Assembly: GCA_964580185.1 (NCBI GenBank)
Contig: CAZOJQ010000051.1
Coordinates: forward strand, 1 to 12,993
DNA: 12,993 nucleotides
Direction of reading: 5' to 3'
Source: CAYWWY01 sp964580185
Lineage (GTDB): Bacteria > Thermotogota > Thermotogae > MWEM01
Under the pieces are notes generated by a model. That model was not told the DNA's origin. It made no database searches and worked only from the letters and a program-made list of their open reading frames with translations. Position 1 is the first letter of the stretch, and each line of letters begins with the position of its first letter. Positions 1-6,825 of the stretch are shown piece by piece. The position numbers were made by a program, and so were the translations under genes.

Positions 1-52
1 CCAAGCCTGTAGCGGACTTCCACCGCCAAGTTATCGCCCATGCCGGGCGCAC
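1..52 (-). mobile_element. 5' end of a group IIC (bacterial class C) intron, cut by window edge
   Basis: Read on the minus strand from position 52, the sequence begins GTGCGCCCGGCATGGGCG and continues as a run that resembles the start of domain I of group IIC introns; from memory the Oceanobacillus iheyensis intron begins GUGUGCCCGGCAUGGGUG, with only two differences. The GUGYG 5' splice-site consensus falls exactly at 52. The upstream exon is a strong terminator hairpin (61-91) followed by TCTTCTTC (60 to 53), which would act as the intron-binding sequence; class C introns are known to insert just beyond intrinsic terminators. The reverse-transcriptase gene and the 3' half would lie left of the window. 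No reading frame here is itself convincing. What else it could be: a truncated intron fragment; the window cannot tell. Confidence 0.8.
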
Positions 53-57
53 GAAGA

Positions 58-94
58 AGAGCAGAAGGGCTGTTGATTACAGCCCTTCTGCTTT
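58..94 (-). terminator. Intrinsic terminator of hsp20, also the intron target
   Basis: A perfect 12-bp stem (61-72 with 80-91, GCAGAAGGGCTG and its complement) closes a 7-nt loop and is extended by an A-T pair at 60/92. On the minus strand it lies 15 bp past the hsp20 stop and is followed by a T-rich but interrupted tail (TCTTCTTC). The tail runs straight into the group II intron, so the original U-tract may have been separated from its hairpin by the insertion. Confidence 0.8.
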
Positions 95-108
95 AAGGGG
101 GAAATGGG

Positions 109-570
109 TCATTTCACCTTGATGTCGATGGTTTTCGGCTGAGCAACTTCTTTTTTTGGCATTCTGATCTCAAGAACTCCTTTGTCAAATTGAGCGAATG
201 TCTTAATTGATTCTGCTGTTTCGGGAAGATTGAACTGCCTCTTGAAACAAAGCCCCTGACGTTCTGTAAGGTGATAGTTCTTTTCTGTTGAGTCTCTTTG
301 GAGTTTCTTTTCACACTCAACGCTCAACACGTCATTTTGAACGTTGACTTTCACGTCCTCTTTGTCAAAACCCGGGAGCTCAAACTCAAACACAAACTCT
401 TTCTCCGTTTCATATACGTCTACGCTGGGAATCCTCCAACCAGCGCGGTCCATACCTGTCCCGCGTTCCCCAGAAAGAAAGTTAGAAAAAAGGTTATCAA
501 TCTCTCTTTGCATCGACAAGAACGGTTTGTAATAGTTGTCCCAATCGCTTTGTACCCTTCGAACCAACAT
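109..570 (-). CDS. hsp20: Small heat-shock protein, Hsp20/alpha-crystallin family
   Basis: An ATP-independent holdase chaperone of the cytoplasm that binds unfolding proteins under stress. The 153-residue product has a variable N-terminal arm (1-45), an alpha-crystallin domain (about 48-140) with the ELPGFDKEDV strand at 64-73 and the conserved G-V-L at 131-133, and a C-terminal I-x-I anchor (IDI, 148-150) used for oligomer assembly; all are family hallmarks and the length is normal. I start at the ATG at 570 because GGAGGTGA lies 8 nt before it; the longer TTG start at 585 would place the start codon inside that ribosome binding site. It is transcribed alone, ends at a strong terminator, and is preceded by several inverted repeats that could be repressor sites. 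No CIRCE element (GAGTGCTAA-type) is seen. Confidence 0.95.
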   Translation of the reverse strand: MLVRRVQSDWDNYYKPFLSMQREIDNLFSNFLSGERGTGMDRAGWRIPSVDVYETEKEFVFEFELPGFDKEDVKVNVQNDVLSVECEKKLQRDSTEKNYHLTERQGLCFKRQFNLPETAESIKTFAQFDKGVLEIRMPKKEVAQPKTIDIKVK

Positions 571-617
571 ACCTTTCACCTCCAATTTTTGATTTTCTGA
601 TATTATTGACGAAGGAA

Positions 618-662
618 CATATGGTCTTATTTCATACGAACCATATGATATGATACGTATGG
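618..662. promoter_or_regulatory. Cluster of inverted CATAYGG motifs in the hsp20 upstream region
   Basis: CATATGG (618-624), its complement CCATATG (641-647) and CGTATGG (656-662) occur within 45 bp; the first two make an 8-bp inverted repeat with a 14-nt gap and the last two a 7-bp one with one mismatch. They lie 50-90 bp before the hsp20 start, where a repressor or an RNA leader structure would act. I cannot name a regulator. Confidence 0.35.
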
Positions 663-667
663 ATATA

Positions 668-690
668 TAGTATTACATAGTGTATTACTA
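668..690. promoter_or_regulatory. Imperfect 23-bp palindrome, candidate operator upstream of hsp20
   Basis: The 23 bp read TAGTATTAC, five central bases, then GTATTACTA; 18 of 23 positions are symmetric. Sites of this kind (AGTNNTACA facing TGTNNTACT) resemble operators of small HTH repressors such as the YtrA/GntR group, but that is only resemblance. On the minus strand a weak promoter (TTCAAT, 17 bp, AATACT) could overlap it, so binding would repress hsp20. No better sigma-70 promoter is visible for this gene. Confidence 0.35.
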
Positions 691-955
691 TATTGAATAC
701 TTTCATTCATCACGACCCGAGATACTAAGGAAAGTACAGTAGGATGTCGTGACTTTCAGCTAGGAAACGAGAATTCTTAGCCGACAAGATGTCTGCTCGA
801 TTCCTCTGTGTCTTTTTTTACCTTGTTTTCATTGGGTTGCATGCCGACCATCAGGAAAGGTCTAGATCTTGGCCTCTTCTTTAAGGAAAGTGACATACGG
901 TTTATGGGATGTACCTTTGTATCAATCTCGGGTAATTTTTCATTAAGAGGCAATA

Positions 956-996
956 GGGCACACGCATCTAATTGCGTCAAAAGATCATGAATCCTC
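956..996. repeat. Dispersed 41-bp repeat, copy 1
   Basis: This stretch matches 12943-12983 at 32 of 41 positions in the same orientation, with no gaps; blocks ACGCATCTAAT and CATGAATCCTC are identical. Copy 1 also contains ACGCA, six bases, TGCGT, a 5-bp inverted repeat that copy 2 lacks. It ends 47 bp before the lipoprotein start codon. The simplest reading is an old insertion-sequence end or small repeat family of this genome, but I do not recognise the element. Confidence 0.6.
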
Positions 997-1042
997 CATC
1001 ATATGCGTGATGAAACAAATCATGCGCTGGAGGTGCAAATGT

Positions 1043-2518
1043 ATGGATGCGAAGCAACGGATCGTGATCTTGACCATGCTCTTACTGGTGGTTCTCCTAC
1101 TCTTCTCTTGTGTGGGTAGAGGCATTCCCATGATTGCCATTCCGGATTTGGAAGATCCCGAAGTCCTGAACGCGTTGGTAAAGATAATCACCGGCGATGA
1201 CGATGTACTAGCCTCAGAACTAACTGACGAAACTACCCTATTCAACCTGGAGGGGGAAGACGCCTTCTCCTTTTTCATCAACCCCATTGATGGGATCGAG
1301 TTCACTGTCATCTTCCGAGACCAGGTACATCCCCCTGCCCTAGTCGGTGATGTTTTGGTTTACGAGATCGATGTGAGCACAACAGCGGCAGGAGTGTACG
1401 AGATCATCATCCGAGCCGCGCGCGCCACACTCATCCCACCTGATCAAATTACACCAAGAAATGAGAACATGAAAGAAGCAACCTTGTGGATAGAAGTCTT
1501 TAACCACCCCCCACTCAAGCCATTCAACCCCCAGCCGGAAGATGGCGCAGAAAACCAACCCATTGAAGGGGTTGTCCTGCGATGGGATTGTGGAGATCCT
1601 GAAGGCGACCCCCTTACCTACATGGTCTACCTATGTAAAGAGGAAGAAGATTTGGAATGGATCGCCACAATTACCGAAACGAACCACCCCTTGCCCGAAT
1701 TGGAATATGACACGCAATACTTCTGGCGAGTGTACGTAGACGACGGAAGAACCAGCGAACCAAGAGAACTGACAGAAGGCGATGTGTGGACATTTAAAAC
1801 GCAAACGCAGCCATTCACCCTGACACTGAATAGAAACAACAACGCTTGGGGTACCGTGACTGGAGGAGGAGCATATGTAGCGGGAGCAGAGATAGAGATC
1901 ACTACAACACCCAATCCGGGGTATCGCTTTGTTGAGTGGGAAGATAGCTTTGGAAGCACGATCAGCACAGACACTACCCACGCCTTCACCATGCCAGCGG
2001 CAAATGTTACCCTATTGGCCGTCTTCGAAGAGATCTTTGCTTTGACCTTGAAGGGGAACCCGGAAGGAGTAGGTGTTTTAGAAGGCGCAGGGAATTATCC
2101 TGCCGGCGCGCAGGTTGAGGTGAGTGCGGATGCCGGCGATGGGTTTGATTTTGTCGATTGGAGGTTTGGAACGTCCGGAGGGGAGCTAGTAAGCGTCGAA
2201 GAAAACTTCTCCTATGTCATGCCCGCAAAGAATGTGACCTTGGTAGCTACATTTCATAAACCTGTAACGGCCATTACGGTATCTGGAAAAGAATGCAGAG
2301 TATCTGTTGGGGTAGGAGTGCCCCTTCAGATGTTCGCCGAGGTTAATCCTGAGGATGCAACCAACAAAGAGGTCACATGGTCTGTGGAAAATGTTGGAGG
2401 GATCTCTCCCAGAGAGAATCGAGCGGAGATAACCCAAACAGGTGTTCTTAAGGGACTGACAACAGGAATTGTTGATGTAAAAGCCACCGCCAAAGATGGT
2501 TCTGGAGCGAAGGCATAA
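1043..2518 (+). CDS. Multidomain surface lipoprotein (FN3-like, InlB-type, BIG2-type domains); N-terminal part of a frameshifted gene
   Basis: Probable envelope-anchored adhesin-like or substrate-binding lipoprotein. From the ATG at 1043 (GGAGGTG seven bases upstream; a GTG at 1007 is also in frame but lacks such a site) the 491-residue product starts with a hydrophobic signal peptide and lipobox LFSC with Cys23. Then come an unrecognised region (about 24-155), a fibronectin-III-like domain (about 156-255, starting NHPPLKPFNPQPEDG), two divergent InlB B-type repeats (about 258-330 and 332-405, each with a G(Y/F)xFVxW core and an FxMPAxNVTLxAxF end) and a BIG2-type Ig domain (about 407-491). 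The frame stops at TAA 2516-2518 in mid-domain, and the expected final strand (RITVTPPE) continues in the next frame, leading straight into the FGE-fold segment. It is therefore most likely the first two-thirds of one protein. Confidence 0.8.
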   Translation: MDAKQRIVILTMLLLVVLLLFSCVGRGIPMIAIPDLEDPEVLNALVKIITGDDDVLASELTDETTLFNLEGEDAFSFFINPIDGIEFTVIFRDQVHPPALVGDVLVYEIDVSTTAAGVYEIIIRAARATLIPPDQITPRNENMKEATLWIEVFNHPPLKPFNPQPEDGAENQPIEGVVLRWDCGDPEGDPLTYMVYLCKEEEDLEWIATITETNHPLPELEYDTQYFWRVYVDDGRTSEPRELTEGDVWTFKTQTQPFTLTLNRNNNAWGTVTGGGAYVAGAEIEITTTPNPGYRFVEWEDSFGSTISTDTTHAFTMPAANVTLLAVFEEIFALTLKGNPEGVGVLEGAGNYPAGAQVEVSADAGDGFDFVDWRFGTSGGELVSVEENFSYVMPAKNVTLVATFHKPVTAITVSGKECRVSVGVGVPLQMFAEVNPEDATNKEVTWSVENVGGISPRENRAEITQTGVLKGLTTGIVDVKATAKDGSGAKA

Positions 2519-2523
2519 TACGG
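2516..2523 (+). other. Frameshift junction splitting the lipoprotein gene
   Basis: The first segment ends AAG GCA TAA. Adding one base after GCA (GCA Nta ATA CGG ATT ACG GTC) restores a continuous frame reading A-x-I-R-I-T-V-T-P-P-E into the FGE domain, exactly where the last strand of the BIG2 domain should be. There is no X XXY YYZ slippery heptamer at the site, so a single-base deletion or a sequencing error is more likely than programmed frameshifting. Confidence 0.7.
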
Positions 2524-2544
2524 ATTACGGTCACACCCCCAGAA

Positions 2545-3339
2545 ATGATCTTGGTCTATGGAGGAACCTTTCAAATGGGTGACGAAGAGGGAGATCTGTA
2601 TGAGTCTGGACCCACTCATACCGTCCACCTTACATACGGTTTTTGGGTGGGAACGTATCCAGTGACCTTTCATGAATACGATGCTTTCTGCGTTGATACG
2701 GATATAGGCAAACCGGATGATGAAGAATGGGGAAGAAGCAGCCGTCCGGTAATTAATGTGACTTGGTGGGATGCGATCGCCTTCTGTAATTGGTTAAGCG
2801 AACAACAAGGATTGCCTGTTGCCTATATTTTGGAGGGAGAAACGGATGCAGGGCGTTTTTTGGACGCATCTGGGACCATAACAAATGATATCACTCAAGT
2901 AGTTGGATATAGGCTGATTACAGAAGCCGAGTGGGAGTATTCGGCGAGCGGTGGGCATTTGGCTCTACCGATTCCTTCCAAGTATCTGAACGCGGGAAGC
3001 GACAATATCGATGAGGTGGCGTGGTATAGGGATAATTCCGACGCAGATGGAACTGGACAAAAAACCCAACCGGTAGGAGGATTAGCACCGAATCAACTAG
3101 GATTGTACGAAATGACCGGTAATGTAACGGAATGGTGTCATGACTCCCATCAAGCCTACACAACTGAAACAAAGACCAATCCTATTGGCCACTTAACTCA
3201 CCACTTGAAAAAAAAGTTCCGAGGTGGCCATTGGAAGAACAATGCCGACGACTGTCGCTTGGCTTACCGATTTCATAGATCGCCCCGGGACGATTCGCAA
3301 AATAACCGGGGCTTTCGTATCGCAAAGACCCATTTTTAG
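2545..3339 (+). CDS. FGE/SUMF1-fold (formylglycine-generating-enzyme-like) domain; C-terminal part of the frameshifted lipoprotein
   Basis: The 264 residues match the FGE-sulfatase fold: opening MILVYGGTFQMGD (1-13), FWVGTYPVTFHEYDAFC (33-49), RPVINVTWWDAIAFCNWLS (67-85), GYRLITEAEWEYSASGG (121-137), MTGNVTEWCHD (190-200) and the closing FRGG (225-228) and RGFRIAK (255-261). The two copper-binding cysteines that true FGE enzymes carry next to the closing RGFR motif are absent, so formylglycine synthesis is unlikely; in such lipoproteins the fold is probably a ligand-binding or non-catalytic module. The ATG at 2545 has no convincing ribosome binding site, and upstream codons to 2519 read IRITVTPPE in frame, so this is not an independent gene start but the continuation of the preceding reading frame. 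Its stop overlaps that of the transposase remnant on the other strand. Confidence 0.85.
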   Translation: MILVYGGTFQMGDEEGDLYESGPTHTVHLTYGFWVGTYPVTFHEYDAFCVDTDIGKPDDEEWGRSSRPVINVTWWDAIAFCNWLSEQQGLPVAYILEGETDAGRFLDASGTITNDITQVVGYRLITEAEWEYSASGGHLALPIPSKYLNAGSDNIDEVAWYRDNSDADGTGQKTQPVGGLAPNQLGLYEMTGNVTEWCHDSHQAYTTETKTNPIGHLTHHLKKKFRGGHWKNNADDCRLAYRFHRSPRDDSQNNRGFRIAKTHF

Positions 3340-3833
3340 CCTTTTTTCTTTTGGATTTGGTATAATGCATCGAGATGAGTTTGTATAGTTTCATGGACAT
3401 CCATGATATCAAGAGCTTCGCGTTGAGAGCGGAGCTCTTCTTTTTTCTCCTGAGAGATCCAAGAGGATGCCAACAATCGTTGATAGGCTGTCTGTAGTTG
3501 GCTGTAGATCTTCCTGGTTTTCCCTGACGAATCTTTTCTGTGCACTTCATGTAGGCGCGGAAATGGTTTCTCTTGCCTTCCCATAAAGGGTAGAACTTAT
3601 TCATCCGTTCCAGCTCTTCAGGATATTCATAGCGCACAAATCCCATCATACTGCGAGCCGCTACGAAATTGCTTTGCTCCACATAGCAGGAGTCATTCTT
3701 TTTGTACGGTCTGCCCCGAGTGAAGGGAGTCTTCCTTTTCCCACTCCACAAACCCTGAACGGTGTTCCGCCCAGTCGGCAAAGGCACAGATCTTGATCGC
3801 TTCTTTGATCAATGCACCATTCTCGGGTACTTT
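3336..3833 (-). pseudogene. Broken rve-type (DDE) transposase remnant, C-terminal half
   Basis: Three pieces in different frames line up as the C-terminal half of an integrase-core transposase of the kind often labelled IS481-like, IS1202-like or ISNCY in Clostridia. Piece one (about 3815-3740) reads SGFVEWEKED near its end. Piece two (about 3727-3520) carries FTRGRPYKKND and CYVEQSN, the conserved stretch around the catalytic Glu of this family, on to EKIRQGK. Piece three (about 3525-3336) reads KTRKIYSQLQTAYQRLL and a helical tail, ending at TAA 3336-3338. At least two frameshifts (near 3738 and 3525) and loss of the N-terminal half make it non-functional. The family name is from memory; the frame breaks are seen directly. 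Confidence 0.8.
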
Positions 3834-3880
3834 TAATTATAAGGCATTAACCCTACTTGGGGTACTTTTTTTATGAGGCA
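3825..3880. repeat. Two tandem IS-end-like motifs
   Basis: GGGTACTTTT plus an AT-rich run and AGGCA occurs twice in the same direction: 3825-3846 and 3860-3880, about 35 bp apart. They lie just beyond the upstream end of the broken transposase, where a terminal repeat would be expected, so they are probably transposase-binding sites at the left end of an internally deleted insertion sequence. Confidence 0.5.
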
Positions 3881-3890
3881 ATTCGGGGGG

Positions 3891-3919
3891 TTGACAAGGG
3901 TGGTTTTTTCGTGTATGAT
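3891..3919 (+). promoter_or_regulatory. Sigma-70 promoter of the cold-shock gene
   Basis: TTGACA (3891-3896), 17 bp, then TATGAT (3914-3919): perfect -35 box and spacing and a five-of-six -10 box. Transcription would start near 3926, giving a leader of about 43 nt that contains a small hairpin (CCGTATTTACGG, 3931-3942) and AGGAGGAAC close before the start codon. The -35 box begins only 10 bp after the second IS-end-like motif. Confidence 0.85.
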
Positions 3920-3968
3920 ATGCCTCGGAACCGTATTTACGGAAAACAAAGTTTCTAGGAGGAACAAG

Positions 3969-4172
3969 ATGTTAAAAGGTAAGGTAAAGTGGTTTGATGC
4001 CAAGAAGGGTTATGGATTCATCTCTCAGGACGATGGCAATGACGTGTTTGTGCACTTCAGCGCCCTCAATATGGATGGATTCCGAACACTCGAAGAAGGG
4101 CAGGACGTAGAGTTCGAAGTACAAAATGGAACCAAGGGACCCCAAGCTGCAAACGTTTCGATCCTTGGATAA
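3969..4172 (+). CDS. csp: Cold-shock domain protein, CspA/CspB family
   Basis: A 67-residue single-domain nucleic-acid chaperone of the cytoplasm that binds single-stranded RNA and DNA and melts structure. The whole five-strand OB-fold is present: GKVKWFDAKKGYGFIS holds RNP1 (KGYGFI, 14-19), VFVHFSAL holds RNP2 (VFVHF), and the end is GPQAANVSILG. The ATG at 3969 is chosen because AGGAGGAAC lies just before it and the family begins exactly at this residue; a longer frame opening at 3873 would start upstream of the promoter. The sequence is close to Thermotoga and Firmicutes Csp proteins from memory. The gene has its own strong promoter and terminator. Confidence 0.97.
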   Translation: MLKGKVKWFDAKKGYGFISQDDGNDVFVHFSALNMDGFRTLEEGQDVEFEVQNGTKGPQAANVSILG

Positions 4173-4191
4173 ATACAGCGAATTCTAAAAG

Positions 4192-4214
4192 AGCGGGCGC
4201 AAGCCCGCTTTTTT
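4192..4214 (+). terminator. Intrinsic terminator after csp
   Basis: A perfect 7-bp GC-rich stem (AGCGGGC, 4192-4198, with GCCCGCT, 4203-4209) closes a GCAA tetraloop and runs into six T's. It ends just 5 bp before the ribosome binding site of the next gene, leaving no room for a separate promoter between them. Confidence 0.92.
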
Positions 4215-4233
4215 ATTGCGAGGTGAGATCCGA

Positions 4234-6825
4234 ATGAAGAGATGGTTCCTTGTTCTTGCTTGCATGATGGCGTTAACTACATCATTTGCGGTCCAATACT
4301 ATAGAATCAAGACCGAACCTTTTGATATCATCTACCAAGAAGGTTTGGAGGATTTCGCCCTGCAGCTGTTTCATGAGGGGCCTGGCATCTACCAATTTCT
4401 GAGCGACTTCTATGGGTTCGAACCCCATCGGAGGGTGCGGGTCTATCTAGTCGATGATGGAGACTATGCCAACGCTTATGCCGATATCTTTTCCCATATA
4501 ACGGTAATTTATGTCAACCGAGCGGATACTCAGATTGGAAAAAACCATTATCAATGGTGGGTTCCTTATGTATTTGCTCATGAACTGACTCATATCCTGA
4601 TTGCTGATAAACCCGGGGTCTTGAAGGATCAACTTCGGATATTCGGGAATCCTGTGGCTGTACTTTTTGATACGGCATTTACCCCGTCTTGGATGCATGA
4701 AGGTGGATCGATCGTATCCGAATCTCTTTTGTTTGATCAAGGAAGGCTTCAAGATTCCCGATTTGAAATGTTCCTCCGAGCAGCAATCCTGGATGATCAG
4801 TTTCGGGGTCTCCAACTAGCTGGCGGGATGCAAACTCCTGTATATACTCCAGTGGGAGACAACTACCTTTACGGAGCCTTTTTTTTCGCCTATTTAATCG
4901 ATCGATTTGGGATCGATGCGTATCGGGTTTTTTTTCAAACCTACGGAACTCAGTATCGGTACAATCTTTTTCACACCATAAAAGGGGTTACCGGTTTAGA
5001 GTGGGCCGACTTCCTTAAAGAATGGGCAGTTTGGTCGTCCGATCGCGTAACAGCTTCAATCCCCGATCGTACTTATGAAGGCCAACCAGTACAAGAGAGC
5101 CGAACATATTCTGGGTTGGCACGTTTGTTTGGAAGTTCGATTGTAGTGATAGACAGACCAGAACATATGTTACCCCGGTGGCTTCAGATCGAATCCGACG
5201 GAAGGAAGAGCGTGTTTCGCATAGATCCCATACCAATCGATTTTGACATTTCACCTGCAGGACGAGTTGCTGCGGTTTTTGGTTTTGGTGACGGTCTGGA
5301 GCAGTACAGTCAAGAGCTCTATCTGGAAAACGAACACGGGAGCTTGCGTAAAGCATCAGAAATGGGGCGGGTTATCCAAGTCCGGTGGATGGATGAGGAG
5401 ACAATCCTCTATTTGAAGCTCGATCGGGGAGGAACAAGCCTAATAACTCTGACGATCGACACTAAGCAAGAAAAAACACTAATTCACGGCAGTCCGGACT
5501 TTTGGATCAACGGATTTTCCGTTAGCGGTACGAGAATCGGGCTTTCTATTACCTTCAATGAACAGACACACCTATACCTTTGGGAGAATGACAAGCTCAC
5601 ATGCCTCCATTCTTCTGATCACACGATGATCGATCCTTTCATAACCGATTCATCTCTCTTTTTTTCCTGGGATCTGGAAGGAATATACCAAATTTTTTCC
5701 ATTGACCTGAACCTACTGACCTTTTGCCAGCATACTTCTGTTCAAACAGGTGCCTTCCAACCGCTAGTTGTCGAAGATCGGTTGTATTATCGAGGATATG
5801 ATTCGTCGGGTTACGCTCTGTATGTTCTTCCGTTTTGTGACCAACCAATCGAAGGGGATTCTCTGCCACGCAAACCTAAAGGGATCTCCGAAATGGATTT
5901 TGTGCTACAGGTCCGATCTGAAACCATGATCGACGCAAAGCTTTTAGCAAAGTATTCCGTTTCATACGCGCCTTTCATAGAACCCAGAGCATGGAGCCCA
6001 TTGGTTCTTGCCGGAGGCGTCATCGCGCCGGGATTGGGAGTGTTGGGTTGGGATGATCTCAAGCAAAATATTCTCTATGGATCGGTAGGAACATACGGTT
6101 CAGAGTTGCTTTGGGAATTGATTTTCGTCGAGCGGGGAAGTCCGGTGAACATCTACCTTCACAGTAGCGGAACAGGTTATACCGCCATGCTTCAGGCCCA
6201 ATTGGCCATTCCCTTGATCGAACGTTCGAAAGCCGATAGTGTGACAGTCTATCCTCATCTGGGTTTTCTTTCTTTCGATCTTTCGGGAACACAAAAACCA
6301 GAGAAGACATGGGTTTCAATGGGGATTGATTTTGGTTTTGGAGTTCTGCATCTGCCAAACAACCCAATCGCAGTTAATAGTTTTTTTTCTTCTTTCCAGT
6401 ATGAAAAAGGAATGGGTGCCAATGTGGGGAAGGGTTTTGTCCTTCCTTTCGAAAGCCTTGGTATTGGCTATCTTCGTATTCATGAACACTCTTCACCTGT
6501 TTTTGGTCTTTCCGTATGGACCCCTTTACCCTTCTCAGCCCTAGGTACTTCGGAAGGAAAATTCCAGTTCCAAGGATGCACCTTGCGATCCATGCTGGAA
6601 TTGACGCCCAGGTATCCGTATATAGCGGGAGGGATTGGGTTTCGTTTCGACTTTCAGGTCCATTACTGGCTTCAGTTTGATCTTACGATCGATCTTATTG
6701 CTTCAGTTCAAGGCATTAACCCAGTTTTTTCTATCGGAAGTGGGGGATTTTTCATGATGGGCGTAAATCCCCATCCGCGTCCGCAACATTTGCTGGAAAG
6801 GAGCAAAATGGCATGTGCAGAATGA
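4234..6825 (+). CDS. Secreted metalloprotease (peptidase MA-like) with propeller-like middle and outer-membrane beta-barrel-like C-terminus
   Basis: Probably exported and anchored in the outer membrane, with a zinc protease domain and a repeat domain facing the periplasm or outside. The 863-residue product begins with a signal peptide (1-19, ending SFA). A gluzincin site HELTH (116-120) is followed by W-M-H-E-G (153-157), giving ligands H116, H120 and E156 with catalytic E117, as in peptidase MA and related families. From about 300 to 590 short beta-rich repeats resemble a TolB/WD-type propeller. From about 600 to 850 alternating beta strands with many Gly and aromatic residues look like a beta-barrel. 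I use the ATG at 4234 (GAGGTGA seven bases upstream); a TTG at 4216 overlaps that site. After the last strand a hydrophilic tail of about 20 residues overlaps the next gene. Domain limits past 300 are inferred. Confidence 0.78.
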   Translation: MKRWFLVLACMMALTTSFAVQYYRIKTEPFDIIYQEGLEDFALQLFHEGPGIYQFLSDFYGFEPHRRVRVYLVDDGDYANAYADIFSHITVIYVNRADTQIGKNHYQWWVPYVFAHELTHILIADKPGVLKDQLRIFGNPVAVLFDTAFTPSWMHEGGSIVSESLLFDQGRLQDSRFEMFLRAAILDDQFRGLQLAGGMQTPVYTPVGDNYLYGAFFFAYLIDRFGIDAYRVFFQTYGTQYRYNLFHTIKGVTGLEWADFLKEWAVWSSDRVTASIPDRTYEGQPVQESRTYSGLARLFGSSIVVIDRPEHMLPRWLQIESDGRKSVFRIDPIPIDFDISPAGRVAAVFGFGDGLEQYSQELYLENEHGSLRKASEMGRVIQVRWMDEETILYLKLDRGGTSLITLTIDTKQEKTLIHGSPDFWINGFSVSGTRIGLSITFNEQTHLYLWENDKLTCLHSSDHTMIDPFITDSSLFFSWDLEGIYQIFSIDLNLLTFCQHTSVQTGAFQPLVVEDRLYYRGYDSSGYALYVLPFCDQPIEGDSLPRKPKGISEMDFVLQVRSETMIDAKLLAKYSVSYAPFIEPRAWSPLVLAGGVIAPGLGVLGWDDLKQNILYGSVGTYGSELLWELIFVERGSPVNIYLHSSGTGYTAMLQAQLAIPLIERSKADSVTVYPHLGFLSFDLSGTQKPEKTWVSMGIDFGFGVLHLPNNPIAVNSFFSSFQYEKGMGANVGKGFVLPFESLGIGYLRIHEHSSPVFGLSVWTPLPFSALGTSEGKFQFQGCTLRSMLELTPRYPYIAGGIGFRFDFQVHYWLQFDLTIDLIASVQGINPVFSIGSGGFFMMGVNPHPRPQHLLERSKMACAE

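Larger units (their letters stand above)
571..1042. other. 470-bp AT-rich intergenic region between hsp20 and the lipoprotein gene
   Basis: The left part holds the hsp20 upstream signals. At 710-716 and 746-752 a 7-bp inverted repeat (TCACGAC / GTCGTGA) frames a 29-nt loop; its role is unknown. From about 780 to 980 both strands have 60-67-codon open frames, but neither has a ribosome binding site or a recognisable family. Copy 1 of a 41-bp repeat lies at 956-996. No clear sigma-70 promoter for the rightward lipoprotein gene stands out. Confidence 0.6.

Noticed and set aside
571..585. TTG start for hsp20 five codons upstream
   Set aside because: It would lie within the GGAGGTGA ribosome binding site of the ATG at 570.
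777..990. Open frames of 60-67 codons on both strands in the hsp20-lipoprotein gap
   Set aside because: No ribosome binding sites, no recognisable domains, and they overlap each other; the start of the minus frame lies in the dispersed repeat.
2510..2530. Programmed -1 frameshifting to join the lipoprotein halves
   Set aside because: No slippery heptamer and no obvious downstream pseudoknot; a deletion or sequence error is simpler.
3182..3335. Extension of a transposase frame beyond 3336 into the FGE gene
   Set aside because: After the frameshift near 3525 this frame is just antisense to real coding sequence; family similarity continues in another frame.
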